Origin: Haliea alexandrii
Lineage (GTDB): Bacteria; Pseudomonadota; Gammaproteobacteria; Pseudomonadales; Halieaceae
Length of the DNA: 64,000 bases
Assembly (NCBI RefSeq): GCF_003719295.1
Contig: NZ_RFLW01000003.1
Coordinates: forward strand, 310,001-374,000
Direction of reading: 5' to 3'
Both the position numbers and the translations under genes were made by a program. The notes beneath the pieces were generated by a model. That model had not been told where the DNA came from, made no database searches, and saw only the letters and a program-made list of their open reading frames with translations. Positions 17,643-26,561 of the stretch are shown one piece after another; within the stretch, counting starts at the first letter, position 1; every line of letters begins with the position of its first letter.

Positions 17643-19988
17643 CTAGAAGGTGATATTGAAATCGATGCCGTAGGTGCGCGGCATGTTGTACTGTGCGGTC
17701 ATGTTGATGACCTCGTTGCCGAAGACGTTGATCTCATCTTCGTCCAGCAGGTTCTTCACCCAGAACGATATGCTGCTGACTGCGGAGCCCATGGGAATCT
17801 CCATTACACCAGCGCGTGCATTCAACAACCAGTAGGCCTCGCGCTGGGACAGACGGTCAGCCTCGGGAAAACCACTGGCGAACGCCGTGTTCTCACCCTC
17901 TGCCAGATAGCGACTGTCCAGGCGCATGAACGGCGCACCGCCCGCGACTTTCTGGGCGAAGTCATACTGCAGCGAAATGCGCGTGTTGAAATCCGGCGCG
18001 CGTATCGGACGCACCTGGTCGGCGACATCGACGCCACCGCGAATGTATTCCTTGTACTCGTAATCATAGGCACCCAGTGTGGTGCTCAGGGTCAGACCTT
18101 CTCCGATAATGGCGTCCAGTTCCAGTTCGATACCGGTTACTTCCACCTGCCCGGCATTCTCGAAGCTCTGCACGCCATCCTCGAATAGCTGTACCTGAAG
18201 ATCTTCGTAATCCATGAAGAACGCCGCGGCGTTCAAACGCAGGCGGTTGTCCATAAACTGCGACTTCAGGCCCAGTTCGTAGTTGGTGATAGACTCGGGT
18301 TCATAGGAAATACCGTTGAGAATACCGCCAGCAACAAAACCCGTGCTCACCTTGGCGTAGCTCATTACATCATCCGCCCAGTTGTAGCTGAGCACGACAT
18401 TGTAGTTGGTCTCGCCGTATTCGAGCGTGTACAGCCCTTCGCCGAGGCTGCCGCCACCCGATGTGGCACTGATATCCACGAGGTCGATTTCACGCTCGTC
18501 TTCCGTACGCCGTATGCCCAGCGTGACGTCGAGTTTCTCTGTGGCGTGGAAGGTACCCTCGGCGAATACCGCCCAGGAACTGTTGTCGGTGTCCGTTGAG
18601 TTGACGCCGCTGCCAAAGATGGCGTCAAAGGGCGTGGGAATCACCACACCGTTGGCAACCGGCTGCAACACGCCGAGTACGTTGCGTGCTTCTGCTTCTT
18701 CCTGGAAGTAGAACACGCCGCCCACCAGCGTGTAGCTGTCCGTCGCCCAGGTTAACTGCAGCTCCTCACTGAACTGCTCCTGCTCGAGCGCCCGTGCGGT
18801 CAACAGGGTAAACAGCGAGTCGTTGGGGCCGGGCGGGTTGGCCAGAATGCCCCCGACATCACCCTGCAACAGCGCGCCGAGTTGTGCGGCGGAGAACTTC
18901 CAGCCACCGGTGGCGCCCAGGTCGTAGATTGCCGGGCGCTGGTCCATCTGCCGATACGCCGTGATGCTCTTCAGGCTGAGGTTGTCGTTGATCTCCCAGC
19001 TCAGGGTCACGTTATGCCCCTGAATCAGCAAAGGCTCCTCGCTGGTCGCGGCGGCGACGTCCTCGAGAGGTGTGGTGCTCAAGTTGGTAATGCCGCCATA
19101 TAACGGTTGAAACTGATTGATAGCACCAACCAGCGGCGCTGTCGCACCAATAATACCCACCTGCTGCACGGGCGCACCCACGGTTACGCTATCCGTGTAG
19201 TCGAAGCGGTAGTCCACGGTCACCGTGTCGAAATCGAGGTTGGCGGCCAACATGAAAGCCTCGACATTCTTGCTGCCCAGGTTCTCGGCGTAGGTGAGCA
19301 CGCCCATTTCGGGGTTGCGCAGGCGCAAGTCCAGTGTGCGCCCGGCGATCAAGTTGTCAGAATAGCCGTCATTCTTGTCATACAGGTAGCTCAGCTTGAC
19401 ACTCAAGGGCCCCATCGACGGCAGGTTCAAAATCGTGCGGAAACGCTGTGCGTTGAGGTTACCGACTGAAATGTCCTGTGACAGGCCAAACTCGCCGGTG
19501 GGCGCTGAAGTTGTAATGCTGATAGCGCCCCCCGTAGCGTTGCGACCGAACAGTGTGCCCTGCGGACCACGCAGGACTTCCACACGCTCGATGTCGGCCA
19601 TATCGAAGATTGACCCAATGGTACGCCCGATGTACACGCCGTCGAGGTAGGTGGCGATCTTCGGGTCCACTTCAGCGGCCGACACGCCCGAGGACACACC
19701 GCGAATGTTGATCTGGGGTATCGTGCCCCGCCCCTGATTCTGGATATTCAGGTTAGGCGCCAGATTGCTGAGATCCTCGGTGTTGGTCACGCGGAACATG
19801 TTCAGCGTCTGTGCATTCAGCGCGGTTACAGCGATGGGAACGCTCTGCAGATTCTGCTCGCGCTTTTGCGCCGTGACGATGATTTCTTCCAGCGCAATAT
19901 TGCGCTGGTTTTCCTGCGCAGCGACACCGCCGCTGATGGCAAGGGCAATCGACGATGCCAGCAGGGATACGGACGAGAGATGACGCAT
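17643..19988 (-). CDS. TonB-dependent receptor
   Basis: A 781-residue outer-membrane receptor. A signal peptide (residues 1-24) is followed by a TonB-box-like EEIIVTAQKREQNLQSVPIAV, a plug domain (to about 150; INIRGVSSGVSAAEVDP, VEVLRGPQGTLFGRNATGGA) and a beta-barrel ending in F (...RTYGIDFNITF). This plug style is typical of the large receptor expansions of marine gammaproteobacteria and sphingomonads. Ligand unknown. GGAGG precedes the ATG at 19988. A TAATAA...TTATTA inverted repeat at 20004-20024 lies just upstream of it. Confidence 0.93.
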   Translation of the reverse strand: MRHLSSVSLLASSIALAISGGVAAQENQRNIALEEIIVTAQKREQNLQSVPIAVTALNAQTLNMFRVTNTEDLSNLAPNLNIQNQGRGTIPQINIRGVSSGVSAAEVDPKIATYLDGVYIGRTIGSIFDMADIERVEVLRGPQGTLFGRNATGGAISITTSAPTGEFGLSQDISVGNLNAQRFRTILNLPSMGPLSVKLSYLYDKNDGYSDNLIAGRTLDLRLRNPEMGVLTYAENLGSKNVEAFMLAANLDFDTVTVDYRFDYTDSVTVGAPVQQVGIIGATAPLVGAINQFQPLYGGITNLSTTPLEDVAAATSEEPLLIQGHNVTLSWEINDNLSLKSITAYRQMDQRPAIYDLGATGGWKFSAAQLGALLQGDVGGILANPPGPNDSLFTLLTARALEQEQFSEELQLTWATDSYTLVGGVFYFQEEAEARNVLGVLQPVANGVVIPTPFDAIFGSGVNSTDTDNSSWAVFAEGTFHATEKLDVTLGIRRTEDEREIDLVDISATSGGGSLGEGLYTLEYGETNYNVVLSYNWADDVMSYAKVSTGFVAGGILNGISYEPESITNYELGLKSQFMDNRLRLNAAAFFMDYEDLQVQLFEDGVQSFENAGQVEVTGIELELDAIIGEGLTLSTTLGAYDYEYKEYIRGGVDVADQVRPIRAPDFNTRISLQYDFAQKVAGGAPFMRLDSRYLAEGENTAFASGFPEADRLSQREAYWLLNARAGVMEIPMGSAVSSISFWVKNLLDEDEINVFGNEVINMTAQYNMPRTYGIDFNITF

Positions 19989-20003
19989 TGGGCAAACCTC
20001 CAG

Positions 20004-20024
20004 TAATAAAAATTATGCTTATTA
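20004..20024. promoter_or_regulatory. AT-rich inverted repeat upstream of TonB receptor
   Basis: TAATAA-9-TTATTA in an AT-rich island (AATATTAATAAGCATAAT on the minus strand) just before the receptor's ribosome site. The location fits a promoter or operator. The motif is not assigned to a known regulator. Confidence 0.35.
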
Positions 20025-20215
20025 ATATTCCGACTGTACTCCGCAAATCAGCGCCAGCGCCACCAGAAACACCCACATTACAGACAGCACGCCAGCGCAG
20101 TACAAATAACTGGTATCCACTGGCTGTTACACCCCCTGCAGAGGCCTGAATCGGGGAGCCCGAGCGCGCTGTGGAGTATGCTGTCGGGCCGATCAGCACA
20201 AAGGTTCAGAGCAAC

Positions 20216-20644
20216 ATGCATGACGCGCAAGCACTGGTGGGCTGCTGGGAGTTGATGTCCTACACGCTGGCCACTGCGGAGGGCTCCACCCTCCACCCCA
20301 TGGGGCTCACACCGCGTGGCCTGCTGTTCTATGGCAAAGGTGGTGAGCTGTCAGTGCACCTGATGCAACCCGGCGCGGAGCCTCCCTCCCCCGAAAGCTT
20401 GCCCGTCGGCGTGACGCCAGATCTGGCGCTGTCCTACGCCTGCTATTCCAGCTACTTCGGGCGCTTCGAGGTCAACGATGCCCGCCGCGAAGTCACGCAT
20501 TTCGTACAGGGGGCTTCCGTATTGAGCTGGGCCGGCGCCGTTTTCCCGCGAACCTACCACCTCGACAACCATCAGTTGACGCTGACCGCCGCCGCCAACG
20601 CCCAGGGCTACGTGCCCACCTTGCTGTGGCGCCGCACCGGCTGA
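20216..20644 (+). CDS. Lipocalin-like domain protein
   Basis: A 142-residue protein of the Lipocalin_5 type. It opens LVGCWELMSYTLATAEGS, then GLLFYGKGGELSVHLM and YSSYFGRFEVNDARREVTHF, a pattern of strands for a small beta-barrel. No signal peptide, so probably cytoplasmic. The ATG at 20216 fits the family start; an upstream in-frame ATG at 20171 has no supporting family sequence. It is 24 bases ahead of the large flavin oxidoreductase and probably shares its transcript. Family members accompany catabolic oxidoreductases but their ligands are unknown. Confidence 0.8.
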   Translation: MHDAQALVGCWELMSYTLATAEGSTLHPMGLTPRGLLFYGKGGELSVHLMQPGAEPPSPESLPVGVTPDLALSYACYSSYFGRFEVNDARREVTHFVQGASVLSWAGAVFPRTYHLDNHQLTLTAAANAQGYVPTLLWRRTG

Positions 20645-20668
20645 ACATCAGCGTATGGAGACCCCCGC

Positions 20669-22867
20669 ATGAGCACATCGCAGTACCCCACACTTCTGTC
20701 CCCCGCCCGAATCGGTGCGCTTGAACTGAAGAACCGCATGATCGTCACCGCCATGGGGGTCAACTTCGCCGAGAGCGATGGCAGCGCAGGTGACCGATTG
20801 ATTGCCTATCACGAGGAACAGGCGCGCGGCGGTGTTGGCCTGGTAATTACCGGCGCCACCGGCGTGGCTCTGCCTGTGGGCCGGGTGCAGCGTTGGCAGG
20901 TCGGCATTTCCGAAGACCGCTTTCTACCGGGCCTGGAGAAGCTGGTCAAAGCCGTACACCGCCACGGGGCCAAAGCCGCTGTGCAGCTACACCACGGTGG
21001 GTTGGTGGCAGGGGACAGCGCACGGGATGGACATCCACTCTGGGCGCCGGCGATGCCCACCCCGGTCAAGGATGCGGATTTCCTGAGCTACTTCTTGCCC
21101 GAAGAACTGGCGAAAATGTCTGCCGGCATGAGCAGCCCACCACAGATCAAGGTGCTGGAACAGGCCGATATAGCGCTGGTCGTACAACAGTTTGCCGAGG
21201 GCGCACGGCGCGCCAAGCAAGCCGGCTTTGACGGCATCGAAATCCATGGCGGCCACGGCTACATACTGTCGTCCTTCATATCCCCGAAAACCAATACACG
21301 CACCGATGCCTATGGTGGCAGCGTGGAAAACCGTGCGCGCCTGCTGTTGGAGGTCATCCATGCGGTACGCGCGGAAGTGGGAGAAGACTTCGCGCTGTGG
21401 GTCAAACTCGACTCGCGTGAAGTTGGCAAAAAAGGCGGGATTACGCTCGAGGATGCCAAGCGCACAGCGCAACTCGTCGAGCAGGCGGGCGCTGATGCCA
21501 TCACAGTCAGCGCCTACCACGAAACCGCCTATGGCAAACTGCACTCGGAATCCAATATCCCGCAAATTCCCGGGGCCAACCTGCCTGCCACCGCCGCCCT
21601 GCGGCAGGTCGTGAAGATTCCGCTGATCGCCTCCGGGCGCATTGAGCTGGATGTCGGCGAGGCAGAGCTGCAGAAAGGTACTTTCGATTTTCTCGGTCTC
21701 GGACGCAAGCTTCTGGCCGACCCGGCGCTGCCCAACAAGCTCGCGGCAGGCGACATCGCAGCGATCAGGCCCTGCGTCTACTGCATCACCTGCGCCAGCG
21801 CCATCTATACGGGGGATGCCACGCGCTGCGCGGTCAATGCAGAGGTTGGGGTGGAGCACCTGCGTATCGTGCGTCCCCGCTCCAGCACCCCGCTTCATAT
21901 CGTTATTGTGGGTGGCGGCCCCGCCGGCATGGAAGCCGCGCGCCTGCTTGCGCGTGATCAGCACAAGGTCACGCTCCTGGAACGCGGCCCGCGACTCGGG
22001 GGCACCTTGCAGTTCGCGTCGCTGGCCTACGAACCCAACCAGCGCTTCCTCAACTGGCTGCGCCGGGAAGTGAGCCAGGCGGATGTAGACCTGCGCCTGA
22101 ATACCGAGGCCACACCCGAGTTGCTGCGTTCACTGGGCGCAGACGCTGTCATCGTCGCCACCGGGGCCAAACGCGACCTGCCGGAGATACCCGGGAACGA
22201 GCAGCACCACGTCTTCAGTGGCGATGACATGCGCAAACTGATCCTGGGGGAGAGCTCAGCCAGACTCAAATCCCGCACGTCAGGCCTCACGCGGCTGGCT
22301 GCCCGCATCGGCGCGGCCACCGGCCTCAGCGCCAACCTGGACCTGGTACGCAAGCTGACCCACGCCTGGATGCCGCTGGGAAAGCATATTGTCATCATTG
22401 GCGGTGAGCTGGTCGGTGTGGAGCTGGCCGAGTTTCTCCTCGAGCGCGGGCGCGTGGTTACCGTGGTCGACGAAGTGCCGCGCTTTGGCGCCGGCCTGCC
22501 CATTGTGCGCCGCATGCGCCTGTTGGCGGAGCTGCGTGAGCACGGCGTCACCCTGCAGCCCTCCGCGACCAATATCCGCATTGAAGCGGATGCCGTGACT
22601 TTCGCAGACGCCGCGGGCAACGCGCAGCGGGTGAAAGCGCAACAGGTGATCGTGGCGAAAGGCGCCAGCGGCGACTCCAGCGTCGCGCAGCTATTGCGCA
22701 AGCATGGCTTTGCGGTGCATCAAGCGGGCGACTGTACCGGGGTGGGATATATCGAGGGGGCAATACGCAACGCGCAGTCGGTGGTCGACGCCATCAATGC
22801 GGGCCAAAGCCCGGCCGAGGCAGCCACATCGAGCGACGGCACCAGCGGCGCTCAGGCGACCGGCTGA
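20669..22867 (+). CDS. Old Yellow Enzyme/2,4-dienoyl-CoA reductase-type FMN-FeS-FAD oxidoreductase
   Basis: A 732-residue multidomain oxidoreductase of the FadH/trimethylamine dehydrogenase type. It has an FMN TIM barrel (about 1-340; GFDGIEIHGGHGYILSSFIS, RTDAYGGSVENRARLLLEVI), a cysteine cluster CVYCITC...C near residues 369-388 for a [4Fe-4S] centre, and FAD/NAD(P)H domains (IVIVGGGPAGMEAARLLARD near 410 and HIVIIGGELVGVELAEFLLE near 570). GGAG precedes the ATG. Members reduce enones, dienoyl-CoAs or demethylate amines; substrate here is unknown. A hairpin at 22856-22877 encloses its stop codon. Confidence 0.92.
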   Translation: MSTSQYPTLLSPARIGALELKNRMIVTAMGVNFAESDGSAGDRLIAYHEEQARGGVGLVITGATGVALPVGRVQRWQVGISEDRFLPGLEKLVKAVHRHGAKAAVQLHHGGLVAGDSARDGHPLWAPAMPTPVKDADFLSYFLPEELAKMSAGMSSPPQIKVLEQADIALVVQQFAEGARRAKQAGFDGIEIHGGHGYILSSFISPKTNTRTDAYGGSVENRARLLLEVIHAVRAEVGEDFALWVKLDSREVGKKGGITLEDAKRTAQLVEQAGADAITVSAYHETAYGKLHSESNIPQIPGANLPATAALRQVVKIPLIASGRIELDVGEAELQKGTFDFLGLGRKLLADPALPNKLAAGDIAAIRPCVYCITCASAIYTGDATRCAVNAEVGVEHLRIVRPRSSTPLHIVIVGGGPAGMEAARLLARDQHKVTLLERGPRLGGTLQFASLAYEPNQRFLNWLRREVSQADVDLRLNTEATPELLRSLGADAVIVATGAKRDLPEIPGNEQHHVFSGDDMRKLILGESSARLKSRTSGLTRLAARIGAATGLSANLDLVRKLTHAWMPLGKHIVIIGGELVGVELAEFLLERGRVVTVVDEVPRFGAGLPIVRRMRLLAELREHGVTLQPSATNIRIEADAVTFADAAGNAQRVKAQQVIVAKGASGDSSVAQLLRKHGFAVHQAGDCTGVGYIEGAIRNAQSVVDAINAGQSPAEAATSSDGTSGAQATG

Positions 22868-22877
22868 AACCGGTCGC
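22856..22877. terminator. Hairpin with stop codon in its loop
   Basis: Perfect 8-bp stem GCGACCGG / CCGGTCGC with loop CTGAAA; the loop contains the TGA that ends the oxidoreductase. It lies between convergent genes and probably ends transcription. No T-run, so a classical intrinsic terminator is not proven. Confidence 0.55.
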
Positions 22878-22880
22878 GGC

Positions 22881-24125
22881 TTACCCCCCGGCAGCTGAGG
22901 CCCGTCGCGACGTGGAACCACTGCGCTCGATCAACGGAATCATCGCGATGGCCAGCAGCAGGAGCAATACGAAACCCATGAACGCCAGGTCATAGGAACC
23001 ACTGACATCGCGCACCCAGCCTGCCAGCGGCGGCGTCAGCAGGTTGAAGGGCAGCAATACCGGCGCCATCAGCCCCATGACCCGGCCGTAGTTCAGCACG
23101 CCGTAGACCTGCGCCAGCAGGGAGCTCCACACCGGTAACATGCCGCCACCCCCGAGGCCCAGAATCAGGCTGCCCGCGACCAACCTCGGCATATCCGGCC
23201 CCCCCCAGAACAGCGCCAGGCCAATCCCCATCAATACCATGATCGCCGCAAGAGCAAGGCGCACATCCAAGCGGTCGGCGCACCAGCCGAAAAGCAACGT
23301 ACCCGGCACCGCGGCCAACGCCAGGTTGGCAATCAACATCGCCCCCTGTTCGCGCGTTGCCCCGGTATCAAGAATGAAAGGCATGAGGCTGCCCACCGTC
23401 GCCGTGAAGGCGGCGAACATGAAACCCACCGACACGGCGATCAGCCAGAAACCGCGGTGGCGCAGGATCGCATCGGTCGAATTGAAGCGTTCACCGCTGT
23501 GTGCCTCATGCTCGGCGGCGCCATCAGCGGGTGGGGTGTAACCTTTGCTCGCCGGGCGGTCCACCGCCAGCAGTGCCACGGGCACGGCAATCAGCGCGAT
23601 CACCCCGGCGAAGACCTGCAGCGCAAGCCGCCAGCCCAGCAACTCGGTAAGCCAGGTAATCAGCGGTGGAAACAGGAAACCGCCGAACGAGGTGCCCGCC
23701 CCTGCAATACCCAATGCCAGCCCACGGTGACGGGTGAACCAGCGAGCCAGCAAAGTCGAGGCCGACAGCGGCCCCAACAGCACATAGCCAAAACAGAAGA
23801 TCAGGCCGTAAATGGCCGGCACCTGCCACATTGCGGTGGTGAGGGATAGCGCCACGAACCCTGCTGCCGTCATCAATATCGCGAAGATGATGATCAGGCG
23901 CAGCGACAGGCGATCAATTGCGACCCCCGCCAGCGGCGACACCATGCCGGCTCCGAGTGTCATGCAGGTAAGCCCCAGCATCAGTGTCATGCGACTGGCA
24001 TCGTAGGTCTCGGCCAGGGGTACCGCAATCACGCTGTAGGAATAGCTCAGGGCGCCTGTGCCGGTGGCCTGAATCAGAAAGGCGACGACAAGCTGCAACC
24101 AGGGCCAGTGCTGCGCACGGATCAT
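22881..24125 (-). CDS. MFS transporter (monocarboxylate/OFA-like)
   Basis: A 414-residue major facilitator superfamily permease with twelve predicted helices. It has a central loop (about residues 190-215, ASKGYTPPADG) and a FAGAGTSFGGFLFPPLITWL-like helix 5 region typical of monocarboxylate/oxalate-formate-type carriers (the protein reads GIAGAGTSFGGFLFPP). It converges on the flavin oxidoreductase, so the pair may import and reduce a common compound; this is inference. GAGG lies ten bases before the ATG. Confidence 0.9.
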   Translation of the reverse strand: MIRAQHWPWLQLVVAFLIQATGTGALSYSYSVIAVPLAETYDASRMTLMLGLTCMTLGAGMVSPLAGVAIDRLSLRLIIIFAILMTAAGFVALSLTTAMWQVPAIYGLIFCFGYVLLGPLSASTLLARWFTRHRGLALGIAGAGTSFGGFLFPPLITWLTELLGWRLALQVFAGVIALIAVPVALLAVDRPASKGYTPPADGAAEHEAHSGERFNSTDAILRHRGFWLIAVSVGFMFAAFTATVGSLMPFILDTGATREQGAMLIANLALAAVPGTLLFGWCADRLDVRLALAAIMVLMGIGLALFWGGPDMPRLVAGSLILGLGGGGMLPVWSSLLAQVYGVLNYGRVMGLMAPVLLPFNLLTPPLAGWVRDVSGSYDLAFMGFVLLLLLAIAMIPLIERSGSTSRRASAAGG

Positions 24126-24235
24126 GCGCCGAATACCTCAAACAGAATGAACACCGTGGCAACCTCAGCGTTAGATGATTTTTATACCGCGGTTAAGTTT
24201 AATGAGGTGTTCGCGCGCGGGTCAAGATAAACCGC

Positions 24236-24955
24236 TCAGGCAAAGCTGGCGCGGGCTTGCCAGTAGCGCTGCGGCTCAGGCATGCCCAGCTGCACTCTCA
24301 CCTCCTGCAAGGGCTCGCCGAGCAGGTCCTCCAGGCGCAGGGCAGGCAGCCAGCGGCATGCGCGACCAAGCGCGGCGCCCTCCTCCACACAGGCATCGAG
24401 ATCTATGCCGGGAAAACGCTTGCGCGCATTGCGCCGTGCCATAAACACAATAAATGCAATGCCCCGATTGTAGGTTTGCGTCGTCATAAAGGACAAAAGA
24501 CAGAGTTCGCCGAGGGGATCGGGGCCATACCCGGTCAGCACGTGTTGCAGATCGTGTATGTCACGCAACCGGTCTGCGAGCCACTGTTCGTCCGCCGTGA
24601 GTGCCGCATGGCGGTTTTCGGAGACGCTGGCCGCCACCAGCCCCTGCGCGCTAATACCCTGGCGCTCCATGAGTTCAAGATAAGCGCGGCCCACGGTACC
24701 CTCAGGCAGAGCGCGCAGGCGCTCGCGCTCACAGAGCAGGGGTAGAATCTGTGTGCGGGAGGCCAGCAGGTTGCGCCCCTCTGGCACATCGCGCAACCGC
24801 GCTACCGCCCGGGTAATGCTGTCACCCTTGAGCGCCTCAATAACACGGAAAACCTCTTCGGTGGCATCCGGGTTGGCAATCAGGCGGCGCACGGACATGA
24901 ACGCCTCCAGAGGCCTCACCCGGTTGACAAAATTCCTGGAAAGCGCCGTCAGCAT
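24236..24955 (-). CDS. COQ4-family ubiquinone biosynthesis protein
   Basis: A 239-residue Coq4-like protein. The hallmark metal motif HDxxH-11-E is intact: HDLQH at residues 134-138 and Glu150, in RDIHDLQHVLTGYGPDPLGE. In eukaryotes Coq4 organises the CoQ synthome and has been linked to ring decarboxylation/hydroxylation chemistry; bacterial homologs are less defined. The ATG at 24955 was chosen over an in-frame start at 25105 because AGGAG lies eight bases upstream and the family sequence (RPLEAFMSVRRLIANPDATEE) starts just after it. No other ubi gene is in the window. Confidence 0.85.
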   Translation of the reverse strand: MLTALSRNFVNRVRPLEAFMSVRRLIANPDATEEVFRVIEALKGDSITRAVARLRDVPEGRNLLASRTQILPLLCERERLRALPEGTVGRAYLELMERQGISAQGLVAASVSENRHAALTADEQWLADRLRDIHDLQHVLTGYGPDPLGELCLLSFMTTQTYNRGIAFIVFMARRNARKRFPGIDLDACVEEGAALGRACRWLPALRLEDLLGEPLQEVRVQLGMPEPQRYWQARASFA

Positions 24956-25144
24956 CTCTGCCACTCCTGCCACACTGGCAAACGTTACCCCGCCCGATGG
25001 CGCAAGCATACCAGTTTGGCCCAGCTGCGCTATCGCGCTGCGCGTCACAGCGCGGTCGCATTCCGTCAAATACGCCCACGCCGCATTGCCGGCACGCAGC
25101 CGCATCTACACTGTGCAGAGCCAACCATCCCGGAGGAGAACCCC

Positions 25145-25447
25145 ATGACAGAACCCTGCACACCCTATTTCTCTGCGGCCCTTCCGTACGCGCTCAGGCG
25201 TGGCTGCCGTGCCGCGCCGCTCCTCGCCCTGTTGCTGCTCCTGCTGCCGGCGCTGTCACAGGGGCAGGAGCCGGACGCCAGCCTGCAGCTCTGCCGCACA
25301 TTGCAGCAACAGATAGAACGCCTGGACGATCGCCGACAGCACGGCGCCTCTGCTAGCCAGATGGACCGCTGGAAACGGCAGCGGCGCGCAATAAAGGATC
25401 GTTTCAATGCGCTGCGCTGCCGGCATTGGGGCAACCAGCTGCGCTAG
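25145..25447 (+). CDS. Small secreted hypothetical protein
   Basis: A 100-residue protein with a strong signal peptide (APLLALLLLLLPALSQGQ, residues about 24-41), followed by a short basic helical part with two cysteines (LQLCRTLQQQIERLDDRR, FNALRCRHWGNQLR). GGAGGAG lies just before the ATG at 25145. Not recognised. It is probably periplasmic, with a possible disulfide between the two cysteines. An overlapping longer reading from 25016 only adds sequence with no family character. Confidence 0.7.
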   Translation: MTEPCTPYFSAALPYALRRGCRAAPLLALLLLLLPALSQGQEPDASLQLCRTLQQQIERLDDRRQHGASASQMDRWKRQRRAIKDRFNALRCRHWGNQLR

Positions 25448-25554
25448 GCAAGGGCCGGGGTTTTCCCACTTTTTTGTCATTTAACGTCTACAAGCGGCGT
25501 CTGCAGCGCTAATCTGGACCCTGGAGGATTTTCGCCAGTCACCGGGAGCGACAT

Positions 25555-26526
25555 GTGTCCATATTGAGGACCGCCAGGCACACGCCACTTCGGCAGGAGA
25601 CCCGCCGCAAGGAGCAGGGACGTAGCTGGCCGCGCGTGGTCTGGTGCATACACGACGCCACAAGCGGTCACAGGCGGCAACTGGAAGGCCTCGCGAAAGC
25701 ACTGCAGGAGCAACAAAACGCAGCGGTATACTGGCTTCCCTACCGGTCTGGTGCCGCTGACCTGCCCCGGCCCGAGCTGATTCTGGTGTGTGGCAGGCGC
25801 ACCCATTGGGCGGGACTGAAAGCACGCTGGTGGCATGGCGGCAAACTGGTTGCCCTGATGAACCCGGGTGTGCTGCGCCCGCTGTTCGATGCTTGCATCG
25901 TACCGGAACACGATGGGCTAGAGATGTCGCGCCGAAATATCGTCACCCGTGGGCCGCTCAACCCCCTTCGACCCGCCACCCGCATAGACCCCTCACGGGG
26001 ACTGATACTCATCGGCGGGCCATCGCGCCACTTTCATTGGGACGCAGAGCAGGTCGTCGAGCAGATTCAGCGCCTGCGTCGCAACCTGCCCGACGTCAAC
26101 TGGCAGATCGCGACATCGCGTCGCACGCCGAACGACTTCGTGCCGATGCTGAGCACGCTGCAAGATGACCGGTGCCAGGTACTCCCCGCAGCTGAAACGT
26201 CATCCGCACACCTGACGGCGCTGTACGATCAATGCGGTGTTATCTGGGTAACCGCCGATAGCGCCGCAATGCTCTACGAGGCACTGAGCAGCGGCGCCGC
26301 TGTCGGCGTGCTCGACCTGCAGGCGCGTAAACCGAACCGCCTGCAGGCTGGGCTGGACAAGCTCATCGCCGATGGCCACGTGACGGAGCTCACCACCCTG
26401 GAACACAGCAAGTCCATGCCGCCCCCCCGGACCCCGCTACGTGAGTCACAACGCGCTGCGGCCGCACTCCGCGCCCGCTTTATCGTGTGGAGCCATCAAG
26501 GCCATTGCTCCACACGGGGCAAATAA
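25555..26526 (+). CDS. ELM1/GtrOC1-family putative glycosyltransferase
   Basis: A 323-residue protein of the ELM1/GtrOC1 family (the bacterial relatives of plant mitochondrial fission protein ELM1), with a glycosyltransferase-like two-domain fold. Visible features are ATSGHRRQLEGLAKAL near residue 38, LILIGGPSRHFHWDAEQV near 150 and VTADSAAMLYEALSSGAAVGV near 235. The start is GTG at 25555 with GGGAG six bases upstream; the ATG two bases earlier is out of frame. Likely role: cell-envelope glycan assembly, by family inference. 35 bases separate it from the next gene. Confidence 0.82.
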   Translation: MSILRTARHTPLRQETRRKEQGRSWPRVVWCIHDATSGHRRQLEGLAKALQEQQNAAVYWLPYRSGAADLPRPELILVCGRRTHWAGLKARWWHGGKLVALMNPGVLRPLFDACIVPEHDGLEMSRRNIVTRGPLNPLRPATRIDPSRGLILIGGPSRHFHWDAEQVVEQIQRLRRNLPDVNWQIATSRRTPNDFVPMLSTLQDDRCQVLPAAETSSAHLTALYDQCGVIWVTADSAAMLYEALSSGAAVGVLDLQARKPNRLQAGLDKLIADGHVTELTTLEHSKSMPPPRTPLRESQRAAAALRARFIVWSHQGHCSTRGK

Positions 26527-26561
26527 CGTACCTTTAAACCTGCACAGAAAAAGGGCAGCGC

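Noticed and set aside
25016-25144. Upstream extension of the small secreted protein
   Set aside because: The ATG at 25145 with GGAGGAG gives a clean signal peptide; the extension is antisense to the COQ4 upstream region.
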